Part shown: piece by piece, positions 10,180 through 22,526 of the stretch
How the letters are laid out: each line of letters opens with the position of its first letter
Position numbering within the stretch: position 1 is the stretch's first letter
Assembly (NCBI GenBank): GCA_951802195.1
Contig: OX637620.1
Location: forward strand, 1,054,001-1,118,000
Source of the DNA: Tausonia pullulans
Lineage: Eukaryota; Basidiomycota; Tremellomycetes; Cystofilobasidiales; Mrakiaceae
Direction: 5' to 3'
Length of the DNA stretch: 64,000 nt
Made by a program: the position numbers and the translations under genes
Notes under the pieces: generated by a model
Database searches by the model: none
What the model was told of the DNA's origin: nothing
Seen by the model: the letters and a program-made list of their open reading frames with translations, nothing else

Positions 10180-11680
10180 GTTTGTTGAGTTTAGTGAGTG
10201 GGTGGGATAGGGTGAGGGTAAGACTGAGTGAGGTTAATGATGTGTGAGGCGAGTGATGTGGTTGGAGAGGTCCTCAACGGCGAAAAGGCTCGGTTTGAAG
10301 AAGCAGCAGGAAGATGGAAGGAGGTGACGGCTTTGGAGAGGTCCGACGGAAACGGGCGGACGCGGAGACGAAGCGGAGTGTCAACATCTGACCAAAGAGG
10401 GACTCGCTCTCGTAAGCTAGCCAAAGCACACGGAAAACAATTTCCGGAGCCGCCGCTGTCTTCTCCGCACCTGCTCTCTCCTGAGAGGGATCGGCGCTTT
10501 GAAGGCCCAGACTTGCCACGAGGGCGAGAGCCACAAAAAACATGCATGACTCCAAATCATCAGGACGGGGGGAGGGTAGCGACTCGCGCGCGAGGAGACC
10601 TGTTGCATGCTGCTCCCTCTACGCGTCAGTCAGCATCAATCCCCGGAACCCAATCTCCTCTACCGCGCCGCCTCAGCGCCGCCTCTCTCGTCACCGGTTG
10701 CGTGATTCGTTCGTGCGAGCTACTGCGAGGGGCGGCACTTGGCAAGGGGACCTTTTCCGAATGAACAATCGTCACGCGAGAGGCAGGCGGAGAGGAAGAG
10801 GTGCCGTCGGCTCTCCGTGTTCTTTCTCTCGTCTCTCTCCCTTAAACTCTCGCCAGTCCTCGACCTCCACTTCCTGATGAGGACGGCGGCTCTCGGTTAC
10901 CATCTGATGACTGACCTCGAGATCATCGTAAGAGCGAGCACGTCGGACGGAGCCCTCACTCTTGAGAGGCTGGCGAGACATCGTCTGGCTGAGAACTGCA
11001 GCGTGTTGGTTAAACTGAGTAAGGCCGCGTCATAAGCGCGCGTGCGTAACCGCCGCCCCTATAGTAAGTTCCTTTTACCAGGAGTGAGCCAGCAGACTGG
11101 ATCTCGCTCGCGCTCTGTGTATGTGCTCGCCTCGTTGTACATGTGGCCAGCGAACATGGGCAGCGACAACATTTGAATTTATTTCACGCGCGCAGGATGT
11201 TCGTTCATTTAGATCAGGCACTGTCGACGCCTATCGTTATATTTGAATCTTTGACGCCCAGACAATGGACAAAAATAATCTGGGACTGAACATATACAAG
11301 AAAGGGGTGATGAGATGATGAACCAGGAGGCGGCGGAGCCTGTGTCACCGCGTCGCGAGTTCCTTCCGAGTCGACGCGACTTCTCCGCCCTTCAGTGCCA
11401 TCTCGAGTCGCCCTTCAGACAACCTTTGCACTTGAATGAGAGAGAAACAACGGTAAGCACTCACATGGTCTCCTTGCTTCGACATCCATCTTCTCGAGCT
11501 CGCCGACTCTCACCGCCAGCGACCCTGCCGTCGCCCCCATTGCAGCCCGTCCCTGCTCAATCTGCAGCTGCCCGCCCTGTCCTCATCCTCTCGGCTCCTC
11601 GCTACCAGCCACACTTCCCCCCCCCTTAATAGCTCGCTCCAGGCTACATATCGCCACCGTACGGTCACCAGCAGTACGCT
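10180..11680. other. Divergent intergenic region
   Basis: 1.5 kb between divergently transcribed genes, expected to hold both promoters. I see no exon chain, RNA gene or mobile element. Confidence 0.6.
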
Positions 11681-14600
11681 ATGCTCTCAGCCCCTCCCTT
11701 GCTTCTCCTTCTTCTCCTCGGCCTCCTCTCCGCAGTGAGTTGTCCTCGTCTCGTTGTCGCTCACCTGTCCGTCCACGTGTCTGCATCAACTACTGACAGG
11801 GTAAGCTATGCCCCAGGCCGCCAGTTTAATCCTCCTCATTCAACTGCTTCTACCCTCGCTCCGCAAGCAGATACCCTCCGCCTGCTCCTCCCCCGGCCTC
11901 GCGGGCAGATCAGCATCGAGCTCGGCGGGAAGGTTTACTCTCGATCGCTTGGTCGGCATTACTCTCGGCGCCACCGAGATCCTCATTCTCCTGCTCGCGC
12001 TATGGCAGGACCTCCTCCTCTGGACCAGGGAGGGGCTCGTCCTCCAAGATGCTGTCGGCGAGGGGATACGGATGGGGCTCGTCACTATCCTGTAAATGGA
12101 CCACCTGAGTGGCACTGCCGTCAACATGAGCGAGCAACCACTGACTCGCACTCCTCTCAGTCGTCCTGTCACCTGGTCAAGCGTCATAATATTCCTGCTT
12201 CTGAGGCAAAGTAGAAGCAGGAGTTCGGAAGACCACTCGCACCGGCGTGCCTTGTACGTCGCTCATTCGGCCGGACCCCCAAACTGCGCTGTGTGACTGA
12301 CCGTTCTCTCATTTTCCCTCCCACTAGCACGCACATCTTTATTGTATTTGGCCTGTCCCTCGGGCCCCTCGTTGCACTCTTTGCCCTCATCTCGTCTGCG
12401 TCGCTCCAGGCTGTCTGGTGCATCTCTCTCGCGGCCGGGCTCGTCCTCATGCTCCTCGCCACCGGTGGCGCTGCTCGGCTCGCAATCTCACGTCTCGGAG
12501 CTTCGAAGATGCAAGTTGAAAGGGAGGAGCGAGGTGAGCGGATCGACTATGAGACGGCCTTTGATGAGACACAAAGAGACCCCTACGGTCCTCGGGGTCA
12601 AGGCTGGGGGGAAGGAGACTCATGGTGAGTCGGATCTACCTCTCTTTCCGAACTTCGACCATCTGATTTCTGGCACGCTTGCCTTCCCCACCTCCAGGCT
12701 CTCGTCGCCTTCCATCTCGGTCGCCACACTCCCTCCCTTCGACCTCACTCTCACGCCGACAACCCATCACATATCCAAACACCTTGCCGTTTTTCAACAA
12801 TCTCGACCGCAGACGCCTCTTCACCCCTCGCCCGGCAATTGCGCATCCATCACCTCCTGGCTCTCATCCCCCTCCCAGACGCCATCGACGATGCCGCCCT
12901 TCTCCTTCCCTTCGACCCCGGCGGATGTGTCACGCAACAGCCTTGGTCTCCACGGGCTGTCAAGGTCCCCGTCTCCCCTTCGTACTTCCGACGCCTCCTC
13001 AGTTCGCCATCCGACGCCCGTCGCTCCTACCCGGATCCGTCTCGACTCTACAACATCATCGGCCCCATCGACACCTCCACCAGATGTCCCCTTGCCTCCA
13101 ACGCCGTCGACATTTCTGCAAAGCGCGCCCCAATTTCGGCCACTGAGCGAGGCTCTCACCCTTGTAGACAGGTCTCAGTTGGCCATGTCAGCTCTCTTGG
13201 GGACGCCCGCTCCCGATCAAGTGACCCGTCTCGCTTCACATCGCTCTCTAGCAATTCGGGCCGAACAAATCAAGACCAGCGATATGCAGGGAGGTCGTCG
13301 ACACGCGTGGCTCACCGCTGCGGCCATCGCTCTTGCCTGGCTCATCTTTGGCCTCGCCGTGCCTTCAGGGATCGATGCCATCCTATGGCCGTCGACTCCT
13401 TCTTCCTCTCTCTCAACGATCTTCCTCCTCTTGTCTGTTACGCTCGGCTCGCCTGTCACCCTCGTAATTTACCTACTCTTCCGAATATTCCTCTTCTCGC
13501 CTTGTCGCCGCTCAGACGACGCTTGCTCTCATTGTGGGACCTATGACTCGCTGGCCAGGAACGGACCCGGCCGCGTCCAACCCGTTCTACCATCAACCCC
13601 GGGTTCATCGACGCCTTCGGATTACAACTACCGGGCCTCCCGCCTGCGCCCCCTCAGCCTGGTCGCGTCTCAGTCTTTTTGCCAGGAAACGAGGGCTGGC
13701 CGGTCACACAGCCCGAACGAGGAGGGTCCGTCGTGCTCTTTCCAACGTCTCGTTCGTGGAAGGTGATCTGACTGGCTGTTGTGCTTTCCCATCTCAGGCG
13801 GCATCGCGGATACCTGGGCGAAGGCGGGGCACATCCTTCCCGAAGATGCCTCTCGAATCGCCCGAGTTGTCTCCTTCCTCTCGCCGCATCCTCAGCTTCA
13901 AGTCCTTGCCTCCCGACCGACTCGCACCTCAAAGCCCACGACCGATATCCGAATGCCCACCCCGCCACCTCGTGCCGTCGCATCCGCAGTCTCCCCGCTC
14001 AACGACTGCCGCCATGCCCGCTCGCAGAGCACCGACTCTGTCTCCTCTATCATAAACGCGCGGATCGTCACAGCCCAGCGGGGGGCTCGCGCGAGCCGGC
14101 TCGGAGCTGTCGTCCAACTCACGCCTCCTAGCAGCGCCGAGCCGAACAAGGTGGACTTTAACCATCAGCGGCCGTTGTCTCCTAAGAGTGCACCCACGGA
14201 TGAGACGAGCTGGTCCATCGATTGGTTGAGCGCTGGCGTCCTCCCCGGGTAAGGAAAATACAGCAAAGAGCTGAGAAACCAGCGAGGTCATCTAACTGAC
14301 GATGGGCTGGTCTCCAGACTCGTGCCTTCCATCCGCATCGGCAAGGAGGTCAAGATCGAGCCCGAGATCCCGCCGCCGCCATCCATCGCCCACGCCCCTG
14401 TGGCCAGCATTCTCGAGTCAACACCACCGTCTTCCACCCCTTGCCGACGCAGGGTCTCCATCGTCTTCACCCCTCGCTCGAACCCTCGCGAGAGAGAAAG
14501 TCGCTTTGGGGTCGCGGCCCCGACGCCCTCCCGTGGCCGGTCCAGCTCCGTTGACTTCAACTTCTTTGGCTCGCCCTCGGTCCTCGCATCGACGCCTTAC

Positions 14601-15787
14601 CAGCGCGTTGTCAGCGCGTCTGTCCCAGACCGAGCTCACTCACCTCCTGCCCGGTCCAACCATAAGGGTGAGTGTGGATCAATTCTTTTTGCGAGGAGAA
14701 GGCGCATGGTCCCTGACTTAATCCACGGTTCCTCAGCCTACTTTTCCCTCCCTGTCATCGCGTACGACGCAGCATGGGGCAACAAGCTACGACGGGTACT
14801 CACAGACGATTTTGGCATCCTTCGTCCATCTCCTAGTGGCTACTCTGAAGCGATTGACGACCTTCGTCGTGGCTCATCAAAAGCAACCACTGACAGCCCG
14901 TCAGTTCCGCTCGAGACCGTCCGTGAGGTCTTCGAGGGATCCCTCGAATTCGGCGCCGGCGACTGCAGCCAGCTCAACTCTGCAGACCTGCGTGAGCTTG
15001 AGATTGTGGACGATCTGGAATGGGGGAGCGATCGGCCTATCAGCCTGATGTCATCGACCGGTCCTGGAGACATGACGGAGATGGACGGTAAGTCTCTGAT
15101 CTCTCCTTGGTACCACTACAAGCGGTACAGAGTCAATCCAGCCTCCTCCACTCAGAGTTTCTTCAAGAAATATTTGACTCGCTCGAGGCTCGCCAGCAAC
15201 GGCTCTCCACGGGTTCCCTCCTCTCGGTTGAGGAGCAGTACCTCGCCTACTCTCCCGCACGGCAGCAGCAGTCTCCCCGAATTGCCCTTGCTCCTTCGCT
15301 TTCCGATCTCTCGAGCATGCCTGTCCCGACCACGGTCTCGTCCCTTCACGTCAGCCAGCGCCTAGCGACGGCATCTCTCCCTTCCATCCCGAGTGAGATC
15401 GACGAGGATCGCGAGCTTCGGGAGGGGTTTATCTCCTCGCCAGCCTCCAGTACCTTCCTTCCCCGGGATCGTGTTGTCTCTCACACCTCGGCCCACACCA
15501 CCGCATCCTCCGACGCCACCACCGCGACGTCTGCATCCTCATCCCCCTCGACTGGCCCTCATAGCGGCAGCCGCAAGCTCTCCGGTCGAGCCGAGTACTT
15601 CAATAAAGTCAAGATTGCCAAGTCGAACGGAGAAAGACTCCTCACTCCTCCTGTCCCGGAGGCGGAGGAGAGACAAGGCAAGACCCAGCTCCGGCCGCTC
15701 TCGCTGCTTGCCAACGGCGATCTAAACTGGGCACCTCAGAGGAGGTTGCGAATCTTCAAGAGCAGCGACGCTCCTTCAGCCGACTAG
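11681..15787 (+). CDS. Large multi-pass membrane protein with long disordered tail
   Basis: I do not recognise a named family. Ten exons (11681-11734, 11817-12091, 12161-12253, 12328-12624, 12698-13463, 13516-13762, 13798-14248, 14318-14667, 14737-15087, 15156-15787) close in phase to 1171 aa. The start [16 protein letters not shown] looks like a signal peptide or first TM. Further hydrophobic segments lie near residues 19-33, 62-88, 110-125 and two between about 140 and 190. After a Ser/Pro-rich loop (about 250-430) come two more, AWLTAAAIALAWLIFGLAV near 443 and TIFLLLSVTLGSPVTLTTLA near 480. That makes about seven spans, a receptor-like count. The remaining 650 residues are Ser/Pro/Arg-rich and probably cytosolic, with many possible phosphorylation sites. 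The exon 2 acceptor was chosen at CCCCAG (11816) because the two nearer AGs do not keep the frame. Membrane location is fairly safe; receptor function is only a guess. Confidence 0.75.
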
Positions 15788-16145
15788 TGACGAACGGAGC
15801 GCGCCGGCTCCTTGAGGTCGACTAGCGGCTCTGCTTCTTATAGGACCCCCCGGAGAGCAGGTCAGTACACGCCACTCTCTTAAAATTCCTTTTTCTCGCG
15901 CTCTTGGTTGACCAATGCGCTAATGCTTGATCAGGATCATTAAGCCTCTCCGCGAGTCCAGTCTTCTGCAGGATCTCTCTCACTCTACACTCAGCTTTCC
16001 TCTTCTCGTGTTGTTGTCTCTTGCCCTGGTGGCGCTCTCGTTTGCTTCCTTCTGTAACGTTTGGGCCGGCGTGTTCGGATTCCATCCGCATCATTCCATT
16101 CCCAACGACCAACTGTCTACTGGCGAAGCAGAAGAGGATTGTCCG
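15788..16145. other. Short convergent intergenic spacer
   Basis: 358 bp between convergent gene ends. A hydrophobic open frame on the plus strand (around 15950-16080) has no usable start or exon context, so I treat it as chance. Confidence 0.5.
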
Positions 16146-17114
16146 TCAATCAGCCGGAATCCTCCCCTTCTCCAACATAGATCGATGGATAAACTCACCC
16201 GATCCAAGACTCGGCGACGACGTTGTCGATGAGCCGAGACTGTGCCTCAGTTTATACATCTTGAGTGGCGTACCCTCTTCTTTGCCCTTCCCCGTCGTCA
16301 TCGACGCACTGAGGGCCGGCTCGGCCTTGGGAGACCGCGTGCTCGAGGCGAGCGCCGACTTGAGGCTCTTCGTGGGCGTTGGCGAGTTGTGCGGGATGGA
16401 GGTTAAGGAGGATGACGGTTTGAGAGGAGAGGGCGTCTGGAACGAGGAGGCTGAGAGGGACGAGCTGGAGAGAGAGTAGCGAGGGCGAAGCTTGGTGCCT
16501 GGGGTCGAGGGGGAGGGACTGGAGGGGAGGAAGGATGGCGAGGAGAGCGAGGAGGGGACGCTCGCTCGGGTCTGACAGACAGACCGACGACGCGAAGAAG
16601 CAACAGACGTCGAGACGCGCGACTTGTCAAACACCGACCAGCGAACGAACGAGCGAGCGAGCGTGCGACGCGATGAGTGAGCGAACCGACGACTGCTCAC
16701 CTTGGGCGAGCCCCTGTGGAAGTCCATCCTCAAAGGTGTCCCCAGCCTACCAGTAGGTGGCATGGTCGACGGCGTAACCTTCGCTCCCTCCGGGTTGCGC
16801 TGAAGCTTCCTCCACGCCTGGACGATGTTGACGAGCAGAAGCACGACGACGGTCGTCTCGAGCGAATCCGTCACGGAGTGAGAAACTCCCAAATGGGCAG
16901 AGACGCGCCGCCAGACCTTGTAGAGCTCGAGCTGGCGGAAGATGACGAGGAGGACGAGCGCGAAGGAGGACACCTTAAGTCGGAGGAGCGCCGGTCCGCG
17001 GAGAGGCCGAGAGGCTGTTGGACGAGACGACATGGGCGACGCCGGATGGAAGGGCGAGAGCGGGGTGGCTTGCTGGCTGGAGCTTGAGATCCGTTGGGGC
17101 GTGGATGCCGACAT
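16146..17114 (-). CDS. Small two-TM protein, possibly Pom34-like nucleoporin
   Basis: Two exons, 16701-17114 and 16146-16571, phase 0, 279 aa. Layout: a Ser/Pro N-terminus (about 1-40), a first hydrophobic helix LKVSSFALVLLVIFRQL, a short amphipathic segment with KVWRRV, a second hydrophobic helix TTVVVLLLVNIVQAW, then a basic Ser/Pro-rich C-terminus with TPLRMDFHRGSPK and PLKMYKLRHSLG. Two closely spaced TM helices with disordered basic tails is the layout of the fungal pore-membrane nucleoporin Pom34, which anchors the nuclear pore with Ndc1 and Pom152. Pom34 is poorly conserved, so this is a suggestion; any small ER or nuclear-envelope membrane protein could look alike. The neighbouring gene on the same strand begins its 3' end 279 bp upstream. 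Confidence 0.6.
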   Translation of the reverse strand: MSASTPQRISSSSQQATPLSPFHPASPMSSRPTASRPLRGPALLRLKVSSFALVLLVIFRQLELYKVWRRVSAHLGVSHSVTDSLETTVVVLLLVNIVQAWRKLQRNPEGAKVTPSTMPPTGRLGTPLRMDFHRGSPKVSSRRFAHSSRRTLARSFVRWSVFDKSRVSTSVASSRRRSVCQTRASVPSSLSSPSFLPSSPSPSTPGTKLRPRYSLSSSSLSASSFQTPSPLKPSSSLTSIPHNSPTPTKSLKSALASSTRSPKAEPALSASMTTGKGKEEGTPLKMYKLRHSLGSSTTSSPSLGSGEFIHRSMLEKGRIPAD

Positions 17115-17392
17115 GGCGCGGGCGAGTCTTGGGTTGGTGGTCGTGATGGTTCAGGGATGCTGAATCGGGTGTATCACGCTTCACTTCACTTTCAGTCCGC
17201 TTAACGACGAAGGCCCGTCATGCATCATGGACTCTCAACGAGAGACGTGTTAATCATGAAAGAAATCCATGATAATGCAGGAGGTGATATAAAGCTCGAA
17301 AACGAGGAAGGGGGGCAGCGGGAAAAGAACGAAGAAAACGAACAATGAACAAACAAAGACACAGACAGCGACGCAGAGGCAAGGCATCATCA

Positions 17393-20300
17393 TCATCGCA
17401 GGCGCAGCACCTCCTCCAGCAACTCATCCAGCTCCCGGTCAAAGTTGTCGAGTCGCGACTGCATTTCGACGCCCTCGTCGACGCTGCTCGGGATGCGCTC
17501 GCCAAAGAGAAGCCGCTCTACATCGTCCTTCTTGTCTGCCGGCTCGGCGAGCTTTGGCAACGGTTCCCGTGCGCGAGCATTGATGACAGCTAGCATTTGC
17601 TTGACGCCAAAGTCGTCCCGCATCACGGGGATAGGCGTACGCGCAAGCGAGCGCGATGCCGTGCGGGCTGGGATTGACGTCGAGGTCGAGGGCCGAGGCG
17701 ACATGGTCGAGGTTTGCGGCGACTGGCCGGAGGACCGCGACGTTGACGAGATGGACGTGACCGAAGGCTTCTTGGTGTGGGAGTCGACAGACTCGCGTGG
17801 CTGATCAGCGGCAGCGGTGCTGGCCGGCGTGTCCGTCGAGAGATGAGACTGCTCGTCGATGGCGCGTGTCGACGACGGCAGCACCATCAGGGGCTGCACG
17901 CTGCCACTCCGGACCTTCTCGACGACTCTCGCGAGCTTCTGGTCGATCGGACCCTCGTTCGCATCAACCGATCCAGCAAGAGCGCCCTGAAGCACATCGC
18001 CCTGGCCAGGACTCGAGCTCCGGCCCAATTGAGCCTCGGCCGGCGGTAGGAGGCTCGCCGCTCCGTCATCATCCGCTACCAAGGGGGTCCACTCCTGCTC
18101 AATGAGCTCCGAGATGTCATACGTCGTTGCCCCATCCGGCTCAATGTAGCTGTATCTGACCTGCCGATCACCGTCGACGGAGTGCCGAGACGAGCGGACG
18201 GTGCCTCGGTCCGACATGACGAGATCGATACCCTCCGAGGCGTTGGCGTTGGCGGATAGGATCGCGAGCTGGTTGGCGCGGGAGGCTGCGCGCTGTGCGG
18301 CGATGACCTCTTGTCGCGAGGGTTGAGACAGAGTCTGGGTGGCGGCGGCCGTCGGGTCCTCTACTGCCGCCTTCTCGCTGCCAAGGCTTGGTGTGGAAAT
18401 CCGGCGTTTCGGAGTGAAACTCTCCCCGAGGTGCTGCGAAGACTGGTCGGAGACGATGGAGCTCGCCTTTGACCCGCGAATGTCGCTGTCCATCAGGACG
18501 GACGTACGCGGCCGACGCGTCGGCGACACGACTGAGAGGCTCGCGCCACGAGGGACTGCTCGACGGATAATAAAGACTGGGTCGGTCTCAAGAATGTCCT
18601 CCGGTCGTGCCGTCGGGGTCTCCCGCGAGCGCCGGCGTTCCCGAGAGTCAGCGGAGGGAGGAGAGCGAAGGTTTGGAGGCGTCGGGTATGCCTCGATGAG
18701 CTTGGCCGAAGGTTTGAGCGGGTACTCTGTGTGGGTGAGAGTTGACTTGAAAGAGTTAGCCTCCAAGCAGAGCGATTCGAAGCAGCGAAGACGACCCACG
18801 TTCGCCTCCTGCCCGCAGTACTGCAAGGCCATAGCGGACGCGGGTTCCACTCCGCCGGTTAGACATCTTGTCCTCAACGTCGTCTCCGCCGTCAACGACC
18901 GCGTCGGGAATGCTGAAGCGGTCGAGGGACTGCTCGATGGCCTCAGCAACCGTCGAGTTGGTCGCGAGCAGAAGGTACTTCCTACGCTCCGTCTGGCTGA
19001 TAGAATTAGAGGGCGATGCAGGAAGAATGGGCGAGTGTGGCTGGATAGAGTTGCGCTGCCGCAGACCGGACCGTGGGATAATCGCTTCGGTGAGGGGATC
19101 GAAGATGAGACCCTCCGGGAGGTCTTCCGGGTGGATGGCGATCTGGACGGTGAAGCGCTGAGTCGAGCTGGACCCGATGGCGGCTGAGGTGAGGACAGAG
19201 TTGGCGGACAGGCCGTTACCAGGTGAGAGAGAGGAAGAGGAGGAAGTTGAGGTAAGCAGAGCAGAGTTGCCCTTGTCTCGCCGATGGAGGTAGAGCTTGA
19301 CGATTGAGTCATCGGACCAGTCACCGAGACGGGCGATGGCCGGGTTGAGCGAGAGGTTCGATGAGACAGAGGAGATGGAGCCGACAGACGACCGCCGGAC
19401 GGTCTTGATGTCGTCCTTGGCGTTGAGTGAGTTGAAGACGACGAGCGGATGGTCGCTGAGCGCGAGAAGCTCCTCGCTACCCTCGACGCCCTTGACAGTG
19501 AGGCAGTAGTCGTCAATGATCTTGGCGCTGCCGAGCCGGAACCGCTGGATGGCCTGTTTGAGGAGCTCCTCCGTGGTCGAGGCGTCGTTGAGGAGGACAG
19601 TCTTGAACGTGGCGTCGGACTCGATCGCCGGCCCGGCAAAGATGCGAAGGACACTCAGCGTGGGCAATGACGTCCCCGAGGCATCCTGGCCGACCGAATC
19701 ACGGTTCGAGACCGAGTTAACGATACTTGCCGGCCGAGGTGTCGCGCTAGTGAAGGGTGCACGGGCAAATCGCTGAGTCGCTGACGACTGGGCAACCGCG
19801 GCGGCAGCCTGTGTGCCGTACGAAAGTGCCGGGGAGATGCGATCCGGGGAGGTAATTGTCGAGGCGAGGTACTGGTGGTAGAGCGCCTGCTGCTTCTGAT
19901 CGATCTGCTGAAGCCGGAGACCGTGGGAAGAAGTGGCCGAGGGCTGCTGGCCGCCGGGTGGAGGAGAAGAGATGGAGGTCCGTGCCGCGTCGCTCGTCGG
20001 CAGAGAGGTGGGAGACGTGAACTGGGCGCTGTTGTCCTGGACCGCCCCGCCAGCGGAACGGACGGACTCCTCCCCGGAGGAGCGCGTGCTATTGAACGAC
20101 TCACTGTCGACGCCGGGAGGGAAGGAAGAATTGCGGATGCCCTTGTCTTTCTTTTCTTTCTTACGAAAGAGGCTGGAGAAGACGCCCTTCTTCTTGCCAC
20201 TACTATCTGACTCGTCCGACTTGCGAGGCTTCTTCAGCTTCTCCGAGCCCGGGGATGTGACGTCCGAGTCTCGACTGTCGCGGCTCGTCCGCAGTGCATC

Positions 20301-22155
20301 CTCGAGCCCGTCGCCGTCAGAGGACGAGAAGCCCGACCCGGCGCTGACGGTCCTCTGTGAGCGAGAAGACATGGCGTCGCCCTGCGGAGGCGTCGACCGA
20401 GCGACGGGCGGCGTAGCGTAGATGCGACGCGTCTCACCGGTCTCGAAGGCAGGGTCGAGCATGTCGCGTGAGGGCGATGGGCGGGCGACATGCGTCTGAG
20501 ACTGTGGGGACATCGGTTCGATCTCGGCCGCATGCGTCGCCGAGGACTGGCTCTGAAAGGACGACATCGACGATGACTTAACAATGGGGCCCTGCCGCTC
20601 GGTGAGGCTTGGATTGGACCCCTGGGAGAAGTCCGAGAGATCGACGGGCGGGGCGAGGTGGATGGGTACCTCCGGTCCTCCTCCAGCGGCAAGCAAGGCC
20701 AGGTGCGAGGTGGCCTGAAGACCTTCGTTAGTGTCGATAGAGCGGTTTGTGAGCTCGTCGGGTTCCGTGGAGGAGCCGTAGCTGGCCGAGTTGGAAAGGC
20801 CCGACTGGGCGATGCGCGCCAATCGAGCAGCCTGCTCCTGCTCGCCAGCCTCATCGTCCCAAGACATGCCGTCGTCCGGTTCCATGTCAGCGAGGATAGA
20901 GTCGCGCTGCTCGGCGCCCTCGGGATTGTCCTCCTCGTCGCTCTCCTCGTGGTCTTCCTCGTCTGACTCGAAGCCGTCAGCGGGGCCATCCTCCATCTCG
21001 TCGTTGTACTCGTCATCGTCGTCTCCCTCTTCCCATTCCCAAGTGATTCCAGGGTGGTCGACGTAGGTCGGAGCGCCGAACTTCAGGCTACGGCCGTGGT
21101 TTTGACCCCCCTCATTGCCCTCGACCGGTGACGGCGAGCGCGAGCCCGGGTTCGTCTTGGGCTGGGCGAGGACGTTCCGAAGCTGGAGACGCGATTCCGC
21201 GATCCCTCTGGCTTTCTCCTCGTCTGTCGGAGCGGCGATCTGGCAGAGTGACGCCCGGCGGATGATCAGCCTGCCCTGTCGCGCGGAGCAAGCGACCACA
21301 ACAAGCGATGGTCTGACGCGCGCGGGCCATGAGCACCTCGCACTGTCGGCTTCACCAACGAGAGAACAAGCCCCAACCCGTTGGCAGGCTCACGTCCGGC
21401 CCCGCTTGCCAATGCGTGTCTCAGTAGACACCTCAAACCGGGATGGGCTTGCCTCAGAAGAGGGAGGGAGGGCTAAGTGTCCGACCCCCTCTTCTACGTC
21501 CGCTTGCTCATTCGCAAATACCGACTCCGTTCCCCTGCATGGGCTTCATTGCGTCGCGAAATAACCAGATAGGGTGCCGAGTGAGATAAGAGAGGGACTC
21601 ACGTCGACATTCCTCAGCTTGTTGAGCCGCGCCAGCCGTTCGAACGGCGTCTCGATGTTCTCCGCCGGGATGTAGCCGACCTCCTCCGTCTTTAGGACGT
21701 TGACAAGCCACCAGTACGAGTTGGAATCATCGAGGAGAACGAGCGAGTCGCCCTTGACGACCGAGGCCTGGCCTTCACTCGTAGAGACGTATGTGTGGCT
21801 GGAGGGGAGGCGAGGTGAGGCGGAACGAGACGAGGCGCGTTGAGCACGGGATGTCGGCGCGTCCATGACTGAGGATGGAGAGGTCCCACTCACAGCGCGT
21901 AGTTGAGGGAGAAGTCAATGTCAGAGTGAATGGAGGCGTCCATGGAGGACTCCTGTAACGTTGGCCAGAGTAGAGTCAGACGCTCAGGCTCATGTCGGAG
22001 GAGGCGCCAACGAGGAGGGGAAGGAGGCTGCTCGACAAGCAGGCAGGTAGGCAAGGCGGACGACGCACCGAGCCCATGTCGTCGTCGTACATGTCGTCCT
22101 CTCCTTCGACCCCGTCCTCGTAGCCGGTATCGATGTGGAGCTCCGGTCTCGACAT
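17393..22155 (-). CDS. Tea4/Bud14-like SH3 and Ras-association polarity scaffold
   Basis: Five exons: 22069-22155, 21894-21952, 21603-21798, 18800-21239, 17393-18726. They close to 1371 aa. An acidic N-terminus (DDMYDDDMGS) precedes an SH3 domain at about residues 49-114, ending with TEEVGYIPAENIETPFERL and LNKLRNVD, the signature of the Tea4/Bud14 family. These are cell-end scaffolds that bind PP1 and formins or microtubule-delivered landmarks. A KKGVFSSLFRKKEKKDKG basic block lies further on. A Ras-association-like fold (LRIFAGPAIESDATFKTVLL onward, about residues 640-730) and a second related block (FTVQIAIHPEDLPEGLIF to ATNSTVAEAIEQSLDRF, about 810-925) follow. The last part is disordered and ends in a short coiled coil (DNFDRELDELLEEVLRL). 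The 363-nt intron after the SH3 domain is long for this genome. Domain calls are by eye; polarity function follows from the family. Confidence 0.88.
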
Positions 22156-22526
22156 AGCAGGCGGAGCGGCAACCAGGGGTATTCAGATGCCAAGGGATGG
22201 GAAGGGGGGATGATGGCCGGTCGAGGCGACCCAAACACAACTCGCGCCTGCTCGCGTCGTCGTCGCCCGCTCTCTGTCTCTTGCTTCAAGGGGGCCCGGG
22301 CTGCGCGAGGGCAACGCATCATCGGGTCACCGGTGCTCTCTTTTGTAGAGAGGCAACCCTTATCTCGACACAGGCTAGAAAGAGGCGACGGGTGGCGAAA
22401 GGAAGCATTCTCAAGCTGCTCGTTTGAGGGCCCGGGGGGGGGGGAGGGGGGAACTGGGGAATTCCAACATGTGATGCGGTGCGCTCGTCCTTTGCGAGCT
22501 CATTGAGGCTGACGGTTATTGTGCCA
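22156..22526. other. Intergenic spacer with G-run
   Basis: 371 bp between two minus-strand genes. It contains a run of G residues at about 22432-22455. No gene seen. Confidence 0.6.

Noticed and set aside
10228-11035. Long plus-strand open frames in the RCF2 upstream region
   Set aside because: Low-complexity Arg/Ser composition, no consistent exon chain, no recognisable motif.
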